Origin: Nocardia sp. BMG111209
GTDB taxonomy: Bacteria; Actinomycetota; Actinomycetes; Mycobacteriales; Mycobacteriaceae
Reading direction: 5' to 3'
Assembly: GCF_000381925.1 (NCBI RefSeq)
Contig: NZ_KB907307.1
Location: 1,798,001 to 1,862,000 of the forward strand
DNA length: 64,000 nt
The notes beneath the pieces were generated by a model. The model searched no databases. It was not told the origin of the DNA and saw nothing but the letters and a program-made list of their open reading frames with translations. This document shows positions 43,943 to 52,154 of the stretch, in pieces. The translations under genes and the position numbers were made by a program. How positions within the stretch are numbered: position 1 is the stretch's first letter; each line of letters opens with the position of its first letter.

Positions 43943-45202
43943 TCAGCGATCTCCGGGTGTGCGGCGTCTCCTGCCCAAGCGGACGACGCGGCTGCTCCAC
44001 TGCGTGAAGCGTCCCCAGGCGCGGCGCTCCGCCGGTGTTGCCGCCGCCGTGCCGGGCGGCGGGGAGACGATGCCCGACTCCGGTTCGGCGGCATCGGTAT
44101 CCGACGGCGCGGAGTCGCTGTCCGACTCCGGCTCGGCGGCATCGGCCGTCACGGTATCCGGCGCCGACGAGACGGTGCCCGACTCCGGTTCGGCGGCATC
44201 GGATGTCGCGATATCCGACGGCGCGGAGACGGCGTCGGGAGCGGAGACGGTGGCCGGTTGCGGCTCGACACTCGGGCCGGGGTCGGCGGCGGGTGCGCCG
44301 AGCAGGGTCCGGACGGCGGCTCGTTCCGTGGCGAGGTCGACCGGTTCACCCGCCACGGTGTCCAGCAGCTCCTGCAGCGGCCACCTGTGCAGCGTCGCGA
44401 AGCGGGCCGAGTAGACCGCGACGTCGGTCAACCGATACTCGTCCACGTGGTCGAACAGCGCGTACCCGATGAGCTGATAGATGTCGTTGCGCGGCAACGA
44501 ATCCGAGCGCACGCCGGATCGCTTGTTCCGATTCCCCAGCCGGGTCTTCACGTCGATGAGCATGCCGTCGACGATGATGTCCGCATCGCCGGGACACGAC
44601 TGCGACGCGGCGAATGTCGCGCCCAGCGCCACCGTGTCGTGCGCGCCGGTGAGAATTTCGCCCAGTTCGGTGGCCGCCCGCGTGTACAGCGATCCCACCA
44701 GTTCGACCGCGTCGTCCGGCGCCAGCGCCAGCAGCGCCTCGGTGGTGAAATCACCCGCGCGGATCAGATCGGCCGGCAGCGAGCCGAGCAGGAGCAGCGG
44801 ATTGCGGTACAGCTCGGTGGTGAGGGCCAGCGCCCAGCAGGCCCGCACGGCCACCGCCAGGGAGTCGTCGGCCGGCGACTGCCCAACGGCCGCACCGGCT
44901 TTCGCGGAAACGTCGTAGACCGTGGCGACATGGCGGGCCACACTCGCGATCGGTTCCGCCGCGGCGGCGTCGCGCGGACGATATCCGGGATCGAGACGGA
45001 ACCGCAGCAGGAGATCGAATGCGGCGCCGACGGTTCCGGGGTTCGCGGTGACCGTGTCCACCGCGATCGGACCCGATGCCTGCCGGTAGCCGTCCTGCAC
45101 GGGTCGCACGTTGGGGAAACGCTGGTGGAAGTGGGCGCGCAACGGGCTGGCGGGGTCCTCGAGGGCGTGGGTCAGATTTCGATACCGATACGTCACGTAC
45201 AC
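43943..45202 (-). CDS. PD-(D/E)XK nuclease-like protein with acidic repeat tail
   Basis: A 419-residue protein of unknown function. The first 200 residues are helical. At about residues 210-260 the sequence GDADIIVDGMLIDVKTR matches the D-(X)n-(D/E)XK core of the PD-(D/E)XK nuclease superfamily, and DIYQLIGYALFDH 40 residues later resembles the Gln-containing helix that follows it in RecB/Cas4-like nucleases. The C-terminal 120 residues carry three DAAEPES repeats, then a basic tail (RVVRLGRRRR). The start (GTG 45202) is uncertain. It is divergent from the MalT-like ATPase gene. Confidence 0.65.
   Translation of the reverse strand: MYVTYRYRNLTHALEDPASPLRAHFHQRFPNVRPVQDGYRQASGPIAVDTVTANPGTVGAAFDLLLRFRLDPGYRPRDAAAAEPIASVARHVATVYDVSAKAGAAVGQSPADDSLAVAVRACWALALTTELYRNPLLLLGSLPADLIRAGDFTTEALLALAPDDAVELVGSLYTRAATELGEILTGAHDTVALGATFAASQSCPGDADIIVDGMLIDVKTRLGNRNKRSGVRSDSLPRNDIYQLIGYALFDHVDEYRLTDVAVYSARFATLHRWPLQELLDTVAGEPVDLATERAAVRTLLGAPAADPGPSVEPQPATVSAPDAVSAPSDIATSDAAEPESGTVSSAPDTVTADAAEPESDSDSAPSDTDAAEPESGIVSPPPGTAAATPAERRAWGRFTQWSSRVVRLGRRRRTPGDR
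44073..44202. repeat. Three 25 bp coding repeats in the acidic tail
   Basis: Near-identical copies beginning CCCGACTCCGG at 44073-44097, 44121-44145 (T for the first C, and one internal change) and 44178-44202 encode the DAAEPES units. A secondary repeat (tatccgacggcgcgg) alternates with them. Spacings are 48 and 57 bp, both multiples of three, consistent with in-frame expansion. Confidence 0.7.
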
Positions 45203-45451
45203 GACTTTCTCAAAGCATCGTTGCCCGCGCTCAGCAATGGCCGTCGCGGACCGTACCGGACCCAAGCCCGGACAATTTCCCGGAAACAGACAGTTACCCC
45301 CCGGCGGAGGGCGTATCGTGGCCGCCATCATGTCCGGGATCGACACTCATTCGACAACGGCAGCCCCGGGTGGTCTCGCCGCGGTCCGGAACAATTCGTG
45401 CTCGACCGGCGGATATCGGTCAACGGGCCCGTCCGGGATCGGGGTCCGGGT

Positions 45452-47848
45452 ATGAGGGCGGTGGATCGCCCGGCGCCGGAGGAGGCTCGCTCCGGAGTTG
45501 CCCGCACACGGTTGCTGAGTGTTCTGCGCGCCGATCGGCAACCGCGGCTGGTCCTGATCCACGGCCCGGCCGGATTCGGTAAGACCACCCTCGCGATGCA
45601 GTGGGTTCGCGAGCTCGAAGCCGGCGGTACGCCGGTGGCGTGGCTGACCGTCGAGCGGGACGACGGCAATGTGGTCTGGTTCCTGACCCATCTGCTCGAC
45701 GCGATCCACCGGGTCCGGCCCGACCTCGGCGGCGAGTTGCGCACGCGTCTGGAGGAGCACTGCTCGGATTCGGCCGGTCCGGTCCTGTCGGCCTTGATCG
45801 ACGAAATCCGTACCGCCGCAAGGCCACTGGCGCTCGTCCTCGACGACTGGCACGAGGTGTGCAGCGACGAGACCCGGGACGCCGTGGCGTATCTGCTCGA
45901 ACACGGATGTGCGCAGCTGCGGATCGCGATCGTCGGCCGCGGCCGCCCCGCGGTGCCGGCCACCGTCCCGGGTGGTCTCGTCGAAATCGACGCCACCGCA
46001 CTGCGTTTCGACAACGACGAGGTGACCGACTTCCTGGTCGGGGTGAGCGGTCTGCCGCTGTCCCCCGCCGAGGTGGCCACGTTGCAGGAGTCGACCGAGG
46101 GCTGGCCCGCCGGATTGCAGCTGGCCCGGCTGTCGCTGACCGGTTGCGACGATCCGGCCGCCTTCATCGACAATCTCACCGGCCGCCATCATGTCGTCGG
46201 TGACTATCTGGCCGAACATGTGCTGGGTTCGCTGGAGCCCGCGCTGCACGAATTCCTGATGGCGGCCACGATCGGCACCCGGATCTGCGCCGATCTGGCG
46301 GAAGCGCTGACCGGCCGGCCCGACAGCGCCGCACTGCTGGAACAGATCGCCGACCGGAATCTGTTCCTCCAGCGCCTGGACGAGCGCGGCGAGTGGTTCC
46401 GTTTCCATCCGCTGTTCGCGGGCCATCTGCAGCGCCGGCTCCGATACTGGGACCCCGACCGGGTGATCCCGCTCCACACCTGTGCCGCAACGTGGTTCGC
46501 CGAGCGGGAACTGTTCGCCGAGGCGGTCGATCACGCCCTGGCCGCGGAGCTGCCCGAACGCGCGGTCGACGTGGTCGAGGCGCATGCCGTGGCCTTGATC
46601 GAATCCTCGCGGATCGCAACGTTTCTCGGCTTGATGGAGAAATTGCCGCGACCGCTGACGGAGTCGCGGCCACGGTTGCAGCTGTGCGTGGCATGGGCGA
46701 ATCTGTCGCTGGCGCGCCGGGAGCAGGTTCATGCCGCCGTGCGCCGGGCGCTCGCCACCGTCGACGCGGGCGGCGCGCTGCCGGACCGGGAGGCCACCGC
46801 GATCCGGGTGCAGGCCGCATTGATGGTCGGCATGGAACACTTTCTGTCCGACCGTTTCGAGGGCGTTCCCGATCTGGTGATCCGGCACATCGACGACCTC
46901 GACGCGCCCGCGCTCGCGGTGACGGCCGCCAACCTGGCCGCCATCGATGCCCTGAACCGGTTCGACTTCCCGGCGGTCCGGCACTGGCACGGGGTCGCCG
47001 TGCGCCACAGCCGCGGACGCGGGCCGTATCTGATGCTGCTCAGCCACTGCATCCTCGGCGCCGCGGCGCTGGAGCAACTCGACATCCCCGGCGCGGAAAC
47101 GTATTTCGCCGCGGCCACGACCGTGGTCCACCGCTCGGATACCGCGGCGCGGGCGTCGACGCTGGCCGGCGCGCTGCTCGGCGAACTGCGCTACGAACAG
47201 GGCAGGCTGCTCGAGGCCCGCGCACTGCTCGACGCCAGCGCGGCACTGCGTCGCGACGTCGGCACGGTGGAGTTCCTGTCGGCCACCTACGGCGCCGGGG
47301 CTCGCGTCGCCGCGGCCCTGGGTGATCCGGAACGAGCCGAACATCTGCTGACCACCGGGTCGCGGATCGCCGAGAAGCGCGCGCTGCCCCGCCTCGCGGC
47401 CCGCCTGACCGACGAGCGCATCCGGCTCGGCCTGCCCGTCCCGGGCGACATCCGTACCCGGCTGATCGAGCTGCCGCCCTACCGGCGGCAGCAGACCAGG
47501 ATCGCGACCCTCGTCGCCGAACTCGAACACGGCTCCGCGATCCGGCTACTGCTGGCCGACCGCACCGCCCGCGCGACCGCCACCGCGATCGGCCGGGCGG
47601 AGATCCTCGTTCGGGAGATCACGCCCCAGCGGCGTCCCCGCGCACTCCTCGAGGCGACCCTGCTGTACGCCTGCTGCCTGTGGGCGGCCGGCCGCCGCGA
47701 CGAAGCCGGGAACGTCGCCGTCCCGATGCTGCGGCAGTGCGCCGACCACGGCATACCCCGGTTCCCCGATTCGATCGGGCCGGGCATGCCGGAGCTCGTC
47801 CGGTTGTCCCGCACCAGGATTCAGGCCGCGCGCCAGGTGTTGCGGTAG
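45452..47848 (+). CDS. MalT-like AAA ATPase lacking the LuxR HTH
   Basis: A 798-residue protein resembling large ATP-binding LuxR (LAL/MalT) regulators. Walker A is LIHGPAGFGKTTLAMQW (about residue 37), Walker B is LALVLDDWHEV, the sensor region ESTEGWPAGLQLARLSL is typical, and a helical-repeat domain follows (residues 350-760). These regulators normally end in a LuxR HTH of about 65 residues; here the protein stops after ELVRLSRTRIQAARQVLR with no HTH. The 3' end overlaps the convergent GlxA/AraC gene by 28 bp. It may act through a partner, or it may be truncated. ATG 45452 was chosen although the ribosome site is weak. Confidence 0.78.
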   Translation: MRAVDRPAPEEARSGVARTRLLSVLRADRQPRLVLIHGPAGFGKTTLAMQWVRELEAGGTPVAWLTVERDDGNVVWFLTHLLDAIHRVRPDLGGELRTRLEEHCSDSAGPVLSALIDEIRTAARPLALVLDDWHEVCSDETRDAVAYLLEHGCAQLRIAIVGRGRPAVPATVPGGLVEIDATALRFDNDEVTDFLVGVSGLPLSPAEVATLQESTEGWPAGLQLARLSLTGCDDPAAFIDNLTGRHHVVGDYLAEHVLGSLEPALHEFLMAATIGTRICADLAEALTGRPDSAALLEQIADRNLFLQRLDERGEWFRFHPLFAGHLQRRLRYWDPDRVIPLHTCAATWFAERELFAEAVDHALAAELPERAVDVVEAHAVALIESSRIATFLGLMEKLPRPLTESRPRLQLCVAWANLSLARREQVHAAVRRALATVDAGGALPDREATAIRVQAALMVGMEHFLSDRFEGVPDLVIRHIDDLDAPALAVTAANLAAIDALNRFDFPAVRHWHGVAVRHSRGRGPYLMLLSHCILGAAALEQLDIPGAETYFAAATTVVHRSDTAARASTLAGALLGELRYEQGRLLEARALLDASAALRRDVGTVEFLSATYGAGARVAAALGDPERAEHLLTTGSRIAEKRALPRLAARLTDERIRLGLPVPGDIRTRLIELPPYRRQQTRIATLVAELEHGSAIRLLLADRTARATATAIGRAEILVREITPQRRPRALLEATLLYACCLWAAGRRDEAGNVAVPMLRQCADHGIPRFPDSIGPGMPELVRLSRTRIQAARQVLR

Positions 47849-48795
47849 TCGCTGGGGGCCAGGTGCAGGTGGCGGGCGAAGGCGGCCCGCAGGCCGGCGG
47901 CGGTGGCGAAACCGGACTGGGAGGCGACGCGATCGATGGTCAGATCCGTCAGTTCCAGCAGTTCCTGGGCCCGCCGCAGCCGTTCCCGGATGAGCCAGTC
48001 GCCGGGGGTGCGGCCGTAGACCTCGAGGAACCGGCGGGTGAGTTGCCGCTCGCTCAGGTGTGCGCGGGCCGCGAGGTCGCGCAACCGGATCGGCTCGTGC
48101 AGATGCGCGAGCGCCCAGTCGGTGATGTTGCTCAGGGGTGAGGCGGCCGCCGCGGGCAGTGGGCTGAGGATGTACTGCGCCTGGTCGGCGTCGCGATGCG
48201 GCGGGGTGACCATGCGCCGCGCGAGCGCGTTGGCGACCGCGGTCCCGTGATCCTGCCGGACGAGATCGATGCAGAGATCGATCGCGGCCGCGGTCCCGGC
48301 GGAGGTGTGCACCCGGTCGTCACTCGCGCTGATGACGGTTTCGTCGACGATCACCGCGGGAAAGCGGCGGCGCAGTTCGTCGGCGTGCATCCAGTGCGTG
48401 GTGGCACGGCGTCCATCGAGCAGACCGGCCTGCGCGACCACGAAGGCGCCGGAACACAGTGCGGCGATGCGCGCGCCCCGGGCGTGCGCCTCGGCGACCG
48501 CGGCGACGAGACCGGCCGGTTGCCGCTCGTGGACGTTGGTGCACGCGGGCACGATCACGGTGTCCGCGGTGATCAGGTCGTCGAGACCGAAGGCGGCGGG
48601 AGCGGCGAACCCACCGGCGATCACCGTCCCCGGCTCGGTCGCGCACAGCGCGAACTCGTACCAGGGGTCGGCGAGTTCGGGCCGCGCGACGCCGAACACC
48701 TCGCACGGCACGGCGAGCTCGAAGATGGGCGCTCCGGGCATAACCGCCACCGCGACCCGATGGGTGTCGGAATTCTTGCGCATGACGTCGATCAT
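47821..48795 (-). CDS. GlxA-type regulator (DJ-1/PfpI domain plus AraC HTH)
   Basis: A 324-residue two-domain regulator. Residues 12-170 form the DJ-1/PfpI-like domain (VAVMPGAPIFELAVPCEVFG; ALCSGAFVVAQAGLLDGRRATTHW), and residues 215-320 the AraC HTH (LRDLAARAHLSERQLTRRFL then IDRVASQSGFATAAGLRAAF). Such proteins control catabolic or stress genes in actinobacteria. ATG 48795 has aggacgag upstream; ATG 48783 is an alternative. It diverges from the APC permease gene (40 bp), which is its likely target. Confidence 0.9.
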   Translation of the reverse strand: MIDVMRKNSDTHRVAVAVMPGAPIFELAVPCEVFGVARPELADPWYEFALCATEPGTVIAGGFAAPAAFGLDDLITADTVIVPACTNVHERQPAGLVAAVAEAHARGARIAALCSGAFVVAQAGLLDGRRATTHWMHADELRRRFPAVIVDETVISASDDRVHTSAGTAAAIDLCIDLVRQDHGTAVANALARRMVTPPHRDADQAQYILSPLPAAAASPLSNITDWALAHLHEPIRLRDLAARAHLSERQLTRRFLEVYGRTPGDWLIRERLRRAQELLELTDLTIDRVASQSGFATAAGLRAAFARHLHLAPSDYRNTWRAA

Positions 48796-48835
48796 GACAC
48801 TCGTCCTGGGGCCGGAGCGAGACTGAGATGAGACG

Positions 48836-50119
48836 GTGACGACAACGAAACAGACATCCCCTCCGGCCGAAACGATCGGATTGGTCCAGGGCGTCGCACT
48901 GTACGTGTGCGCGATCCTCGGCGCCGGTGTTCTCGTATTCCCCGGGCAGGCAGCCTCGTTGGCCGGGCCCGCCTCGCTGATCTCCTGGGGGTTCAGCGCG
49001 CTGATGGGACTTCCGCTGGCGTTCACCTTCGCGGCGCTGGCCTCCCGATTCCCGGACGAGGGCGGCGTCGCGACGTTCGCGGCGCGCGCGTTCGGGCCGT
49101 CGGCGGGCGGGATCGCCGGGTGGTGGTACTTCATCGCCGGTTCGGTCGGGCAGACGATCGTGCCGCTGACCGCCGGATACTACGTCGCCGACGCGCTCGG
49201 CGCGGATCAGGCCTGGGCCCCCGCCATCGCGGCGGTGATCCTCGCGGCCGCGCTCGTCGCGAACCTCGTCGGGCTGCGCCTCGGCGCGCGGGTGCAGATC
49301 GGTCTCGCGGCCGGGGTCGCGGTGATCCTGCTGGCGGTGATCGCGGTCGCGGCGCCGCAGATCCGGACCAGCGAGCTGACCCCGTTCGCACCGCACGGGA
49401 TCAGCGGTATCGGACAGGCCGTGGTCGTGCTGTTCTTCGCCTTCGCCGGCTGGGAGGCGATCGCGCATCTGTCGGCGGAGTTCCGCGACGTCCGCCGCAA
49501 CCTGCCCCGGGCGACCGTGCTGACCATCCTGATCGTCAGCGTCCTCTACCTCGGCGTGGCGTTCGCCGTCGTCGGGACCGGCTCGTACGGCGCGCGGGCC
49601 CTGGACCGGATCTCGCTCGGGATCGTCATCCAGCACGGGCTCGGCGTCTCGGCGGTGACCGTCGTGGCCGTCGCCGCGGTCGTCATCTGCCTCGGCACCA
49701 CCAACGCGTTCGTCGCCTCGGTCTCGCGGCTGGGTTACGCCCTCGCCCGCGACGGCTGGGCGCCCCCGGTTCTGTCCCGCCAGAATCGGCACGGCGTACC
49801 GCATCTGGCGGTCCTCGCGGTCGGCGCGATCGGCGCCGGGGGGCTGATCGGTTCCGTACTGTTCGGCTGGGGAACCGACGACATCGTCTTCGTCCCGTCC
49901 GTGCTCGTGCTGGCCACCTATCTGCTGGGCGCGGCCGCGGCGGCCCGGCTGTTCCGCGGCCGGTTGCGGTTGCTCGCCGCCATCACGATCGCGCTGCTGT
50001 TGATCACGGTTCCCTTCGCCGGATGGCATCTGCTGCTGCCCGTGGCGATCGCCGCGGTGGTCGCCGCCGCCGGGGCCGCCACACGCGCCCGGACCCGGCC
50101 GGACGAGGCGCGACGATGA
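48836..50119 (+). CDS. APC-family amino acid permease
   Basis: A 427-residue protein with about 12 hydrophobic segments. TM1 carries GVALYVCAILGAGVLVFPGQ, with the GAG unwound-helix motif of the APC superfamily; FAFAGWEAIAHLSAEFRDVRRNLPRA corresponds to the TM6-TM7 region. It resembles the YjeH group, which exports hydrophobic amino acids. GTG 48836 is the only usable start. Located 700 bp before the N-N bond operon and after an activator-type regulator, it might export the product or import a precursor; this is inference. Confidence 0.86.
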   Translation: MTTTKQTSPPAETIGLVQGVALYVCAILGAGVLVFPGQAASLAGPASLISWGFSALMGLPLAFTFAALASRFPDEGGVATFAARAFGPSAGGIAGWWYFIAGSVGQTIVPLTAGYYVADALGADQAWAPAIAAVILAAALVANLVGLRLGARVQIGLAAGVAVILLAVIAVAAPQIRTSELTPFAPHGISGIGQAVVVLFFAFAGWEAIAHLSAEFRDVRRNLPRATVLTILIVSVLYLGVAFAVVGTGSYGARALDRISLGIVIQHGLGVSAVTVVAVAAVVICLGTTNAFVASVSRLGYALARDGWAPPVLSRQNRHGVPHLAVLAVGAIGAGGLIGSVLFGWGTDDIVFVPSVLVLATYLLGAAAAARLFRGRLRLLAAITIALLLITVPFAGWHLLLPVAIAAVVAAAGAATRARTRPDEARR

Positions 50120-50810
50120 GTTCCGGCGCACCGGCCATAAATTACCGCCCGGTTTACAGCAAACTCTGCACGTGCACGCCTATCCAATGTTTGCTGATCG
50201 ATCACCATATTGGACATCGAACTATAACTTGACAGTTACATAGCCGTAGTGTTGAATCGTCACGTCAGGGTGATGGGGTCACCCACACGGAATCACATTT
50301 CACACGGCAGGCACGATATCGCGCGCCGCTGCGCAATATTCGTGACATGTCGAGAAACCCTCTCCGAGAGAGAGTCGGCCTCGGGCCGCGGGTGTGACCG
50401 ATTGCGCTCGGGTCCGAGATCACAACCTCCCGACCAGGGACACACGGTGAAATCATCGACACGTGCGGAATTCGGAACCGGACACTGTGCACAACGGTGT
50501 GAACTCGGTCTGCCCGCCGCTGTGCGGCAGGCGGGCCGGTCCACCGGTAATGCACCCTCGATCCCTCCGGCAATCCGGGTGCGGCCATGTCGACCGATAC
50601 GCCGGCAACCGGTTCCGGTGCGGGAGTCGAGAAATTGCCTGAAGATCGCCGGAATGGACAGTTTCCCTCCGGCAATCCGGAACGATATTTCGGATCACGA
50701 TGAGCACAGCCATCCGACAACGCAGCGACAATCTCTATCGTTGAAACACGGAAAATCCGATACGGCCACTGCAGCGTCACCTGGTAACAAACGGCAGTTG
50801 AGGAAATTCG
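50120..50810. promoter_or_regulatory. 691 bp regulatory region before the biosynthetic operon
   Basis: No gene is supported. It is less GC-rich than its neighbours. Elements seen: palindrome TGCACGTGCA (50167-50176); palindrome TGATCGATCA (50195-50204) flanked by TCCAAT (50183-50188) and ATTGGA (50209-50214); a promoter-like TTGACA (50229-50234), 17 bp spacer, TTGAAT (50252-50257); and a perfect 17 bp direct repeat TCCCTCCGGCAATCCGG at 50562-50578 and 50664-50680, with a partial third copy (CCGGCAACCGG) near 50602. Transcription from this promoter would leave a leader of about 550 nt. Confidence 0.5.
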
Positions 50811-52115
50811 ATGACCAATCCCAAGATTTACGACCTGATCGGCATAGGCTTCGGGCCCGCGAACATCGCCCTGGCCATCGCGCTGGAAGAGGATGCGGAT
50901 CCCGAACTGCGCGCGGTGTTCCTGGAGAAGTCACCGGCCCCGCAGTGGCAGGAGAACATGCTGCTCGGCGGCTCCGACATCCAGCATCATCCGGTGCGTG
51001 ACCTGGTCTCGCTGCGGAATCCGCGCAGCCGGTACTCGTTCATCAACTATCTGCACGAGAACCGGCGGCTGATCGAGCATCTCAACCTCCCCACCCCGTT
51101 CCCGCTGCGCACCGAGTACGCGGACTACGTGTCCTGGGTACGCAACACCCTGACCACCGAGGTCCGATACGGGACAGCGGTACTCGACATCGCCTTCGAC
51201 CCGGTCGCGGACCTCTACACGATCACCACGACCAGCGGGGAAGAGCTTCTCGCCCAGCAAATTTCGCTCGGCCCCGGCCGGAGTCCGCTCATCCCGGACC
51301 AATTCGCCGAACTGCTCGACACCCGGCGGCGGGTGGTGCATCTGACCGACTATCTGCCGGCGGTGCGCAGCTTCGACCCGCTGGCCGACGGCCGGATCGG
51401 CATCGTCGGGGGCAGTCAATCGGCCGTCGAGCTGGCACTGGATCTGCGCCACCGGCTCCCGTCGGTCCGCGTCGACATCCTCACGCGATCGTGGTCGCTG
51501 CGCGCCAAGGACCACAGCCCGTTCAGCGAAGAGGTCTACACCCCCGGGTTCACCGACTACTACCACGGCTCCTCGAAGGCCGCGCGCCGCCGGCTCGACC
51601 GGTTCACCCGGCCGACGAACTACTCCGCGGCCGATCTCGACGTCCTCGAACGCCTCTACGTGGACCTGTACGAGGACAAACTGAGCAACCGGATCCGAAC
51701 CCGGATCTACGGCGACACCGAGATCATCGCCGCCCGGCGCGCGAACGACACTGTCGCCCTTGCGATTCGCAACACGACCACCGGTCACCACGAGGAACTC
51801 GTCTTCGATCGGATCATCCTCGCGACCGGATTCCGCGATATGGGCGGCACGGCGGACAACGAGCACCACCACCCGCTGCTCGACGGCGTGCACCGGCAAC
51901 TGCGCGCGGACACCGACGGCGACCTGATCGTCGACCGCGACTACGGCGTCCGCCCGATCACCGGGACCGCGCCGATCTATCTCAACGGATTGTGCGAGAG
52001 CACCCACGGCATCGGCGATTCCGGCTCGTTCAGCTTGCTGAGCCTGCGCGCCGAGGTGATCGCCCGATCGATCATCGACTGCCGCGACCGGACCCGGATC
52101 ACCGTCACCGCCTAG
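50811..52115 (+). CDS. Amino-acid N-hydroxylase (SidA/IucD/PvdA family), copy 1
   Basis: A 434-residue flavin N-monooxygenase. The FAD loop DLIGIGFGPANIALA (residues 7-21), the substrate/FAD segment QWQENMLLGGSDIQHHPVRD, the NADPH loop IGIVGGSQSAVELALDL (about 197) and the closing ATGF and GIGDSGSFSLLSLRAEVI motifs are intact. The family hydroxylates the side-chain amine of lysine, ornithine or similar. In hydrazine-forming pathways an N-hydroxylated amine is the electrophile for N-N bond formation. It is the first gene of a nine-gene operon. Confidence 0.92.
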   Translation: MTNPKIYDLIGIGFGPANIALAIALEEDADPELRAVFLEKSPAPQWQENMLLGGSDIQHHPVRDLVSLRNPRSRYSFINYLHENRRLIEHLNLPTPFPLRTEYADYVSWVRNTLTTEVRYGTAVLDIAFDPVADLYTITTTSGEELLAQQISLGPGRSPLIPDQFAELLDTRRRVVHLTDYLPAVRSFDPLADGRIGIVGGSQSAVELALDLRHRLPSVRVDILTRSWSLRAKDHSPFSEEVYTPGFTDYYHGSSKAARRRLDRFTRPTNYSAADLDVLERLYVDLYEDKLSNRIRTRIYGDTEIIAARRANDTVALAIRNTTTGHHEELVFDRIILATGFRDMGGTADNEHHHPLLDGVHRQLRADTDGDLIVDRDYGVRPITGTAPIYLNGLCESTHGIGDSGSFSLLSLRAEVIARSIIDCRDRTRITVTA

Positions 52116-52154
52116 ATACCCGCAGGCGGGAAAGACAGATACAGGCAGGTATTC

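Noticed and set aside
44258..45451. A long in-frame upstream extension of the MalT-like gene (about 400 residues)
   Set aside because: It is antisense to the PD-(D/E)XK-like gene and compositionally Arg/Gly/Gln-rich shadow coding; the family-like sequence starts near 45452.
50265..50780. A 171-residue open frame on the minus strand in the leader region
   Set aside because: No ribosome site, no recognisable domain, and composition unlike coding DNA here; treated as regulatory DNA.
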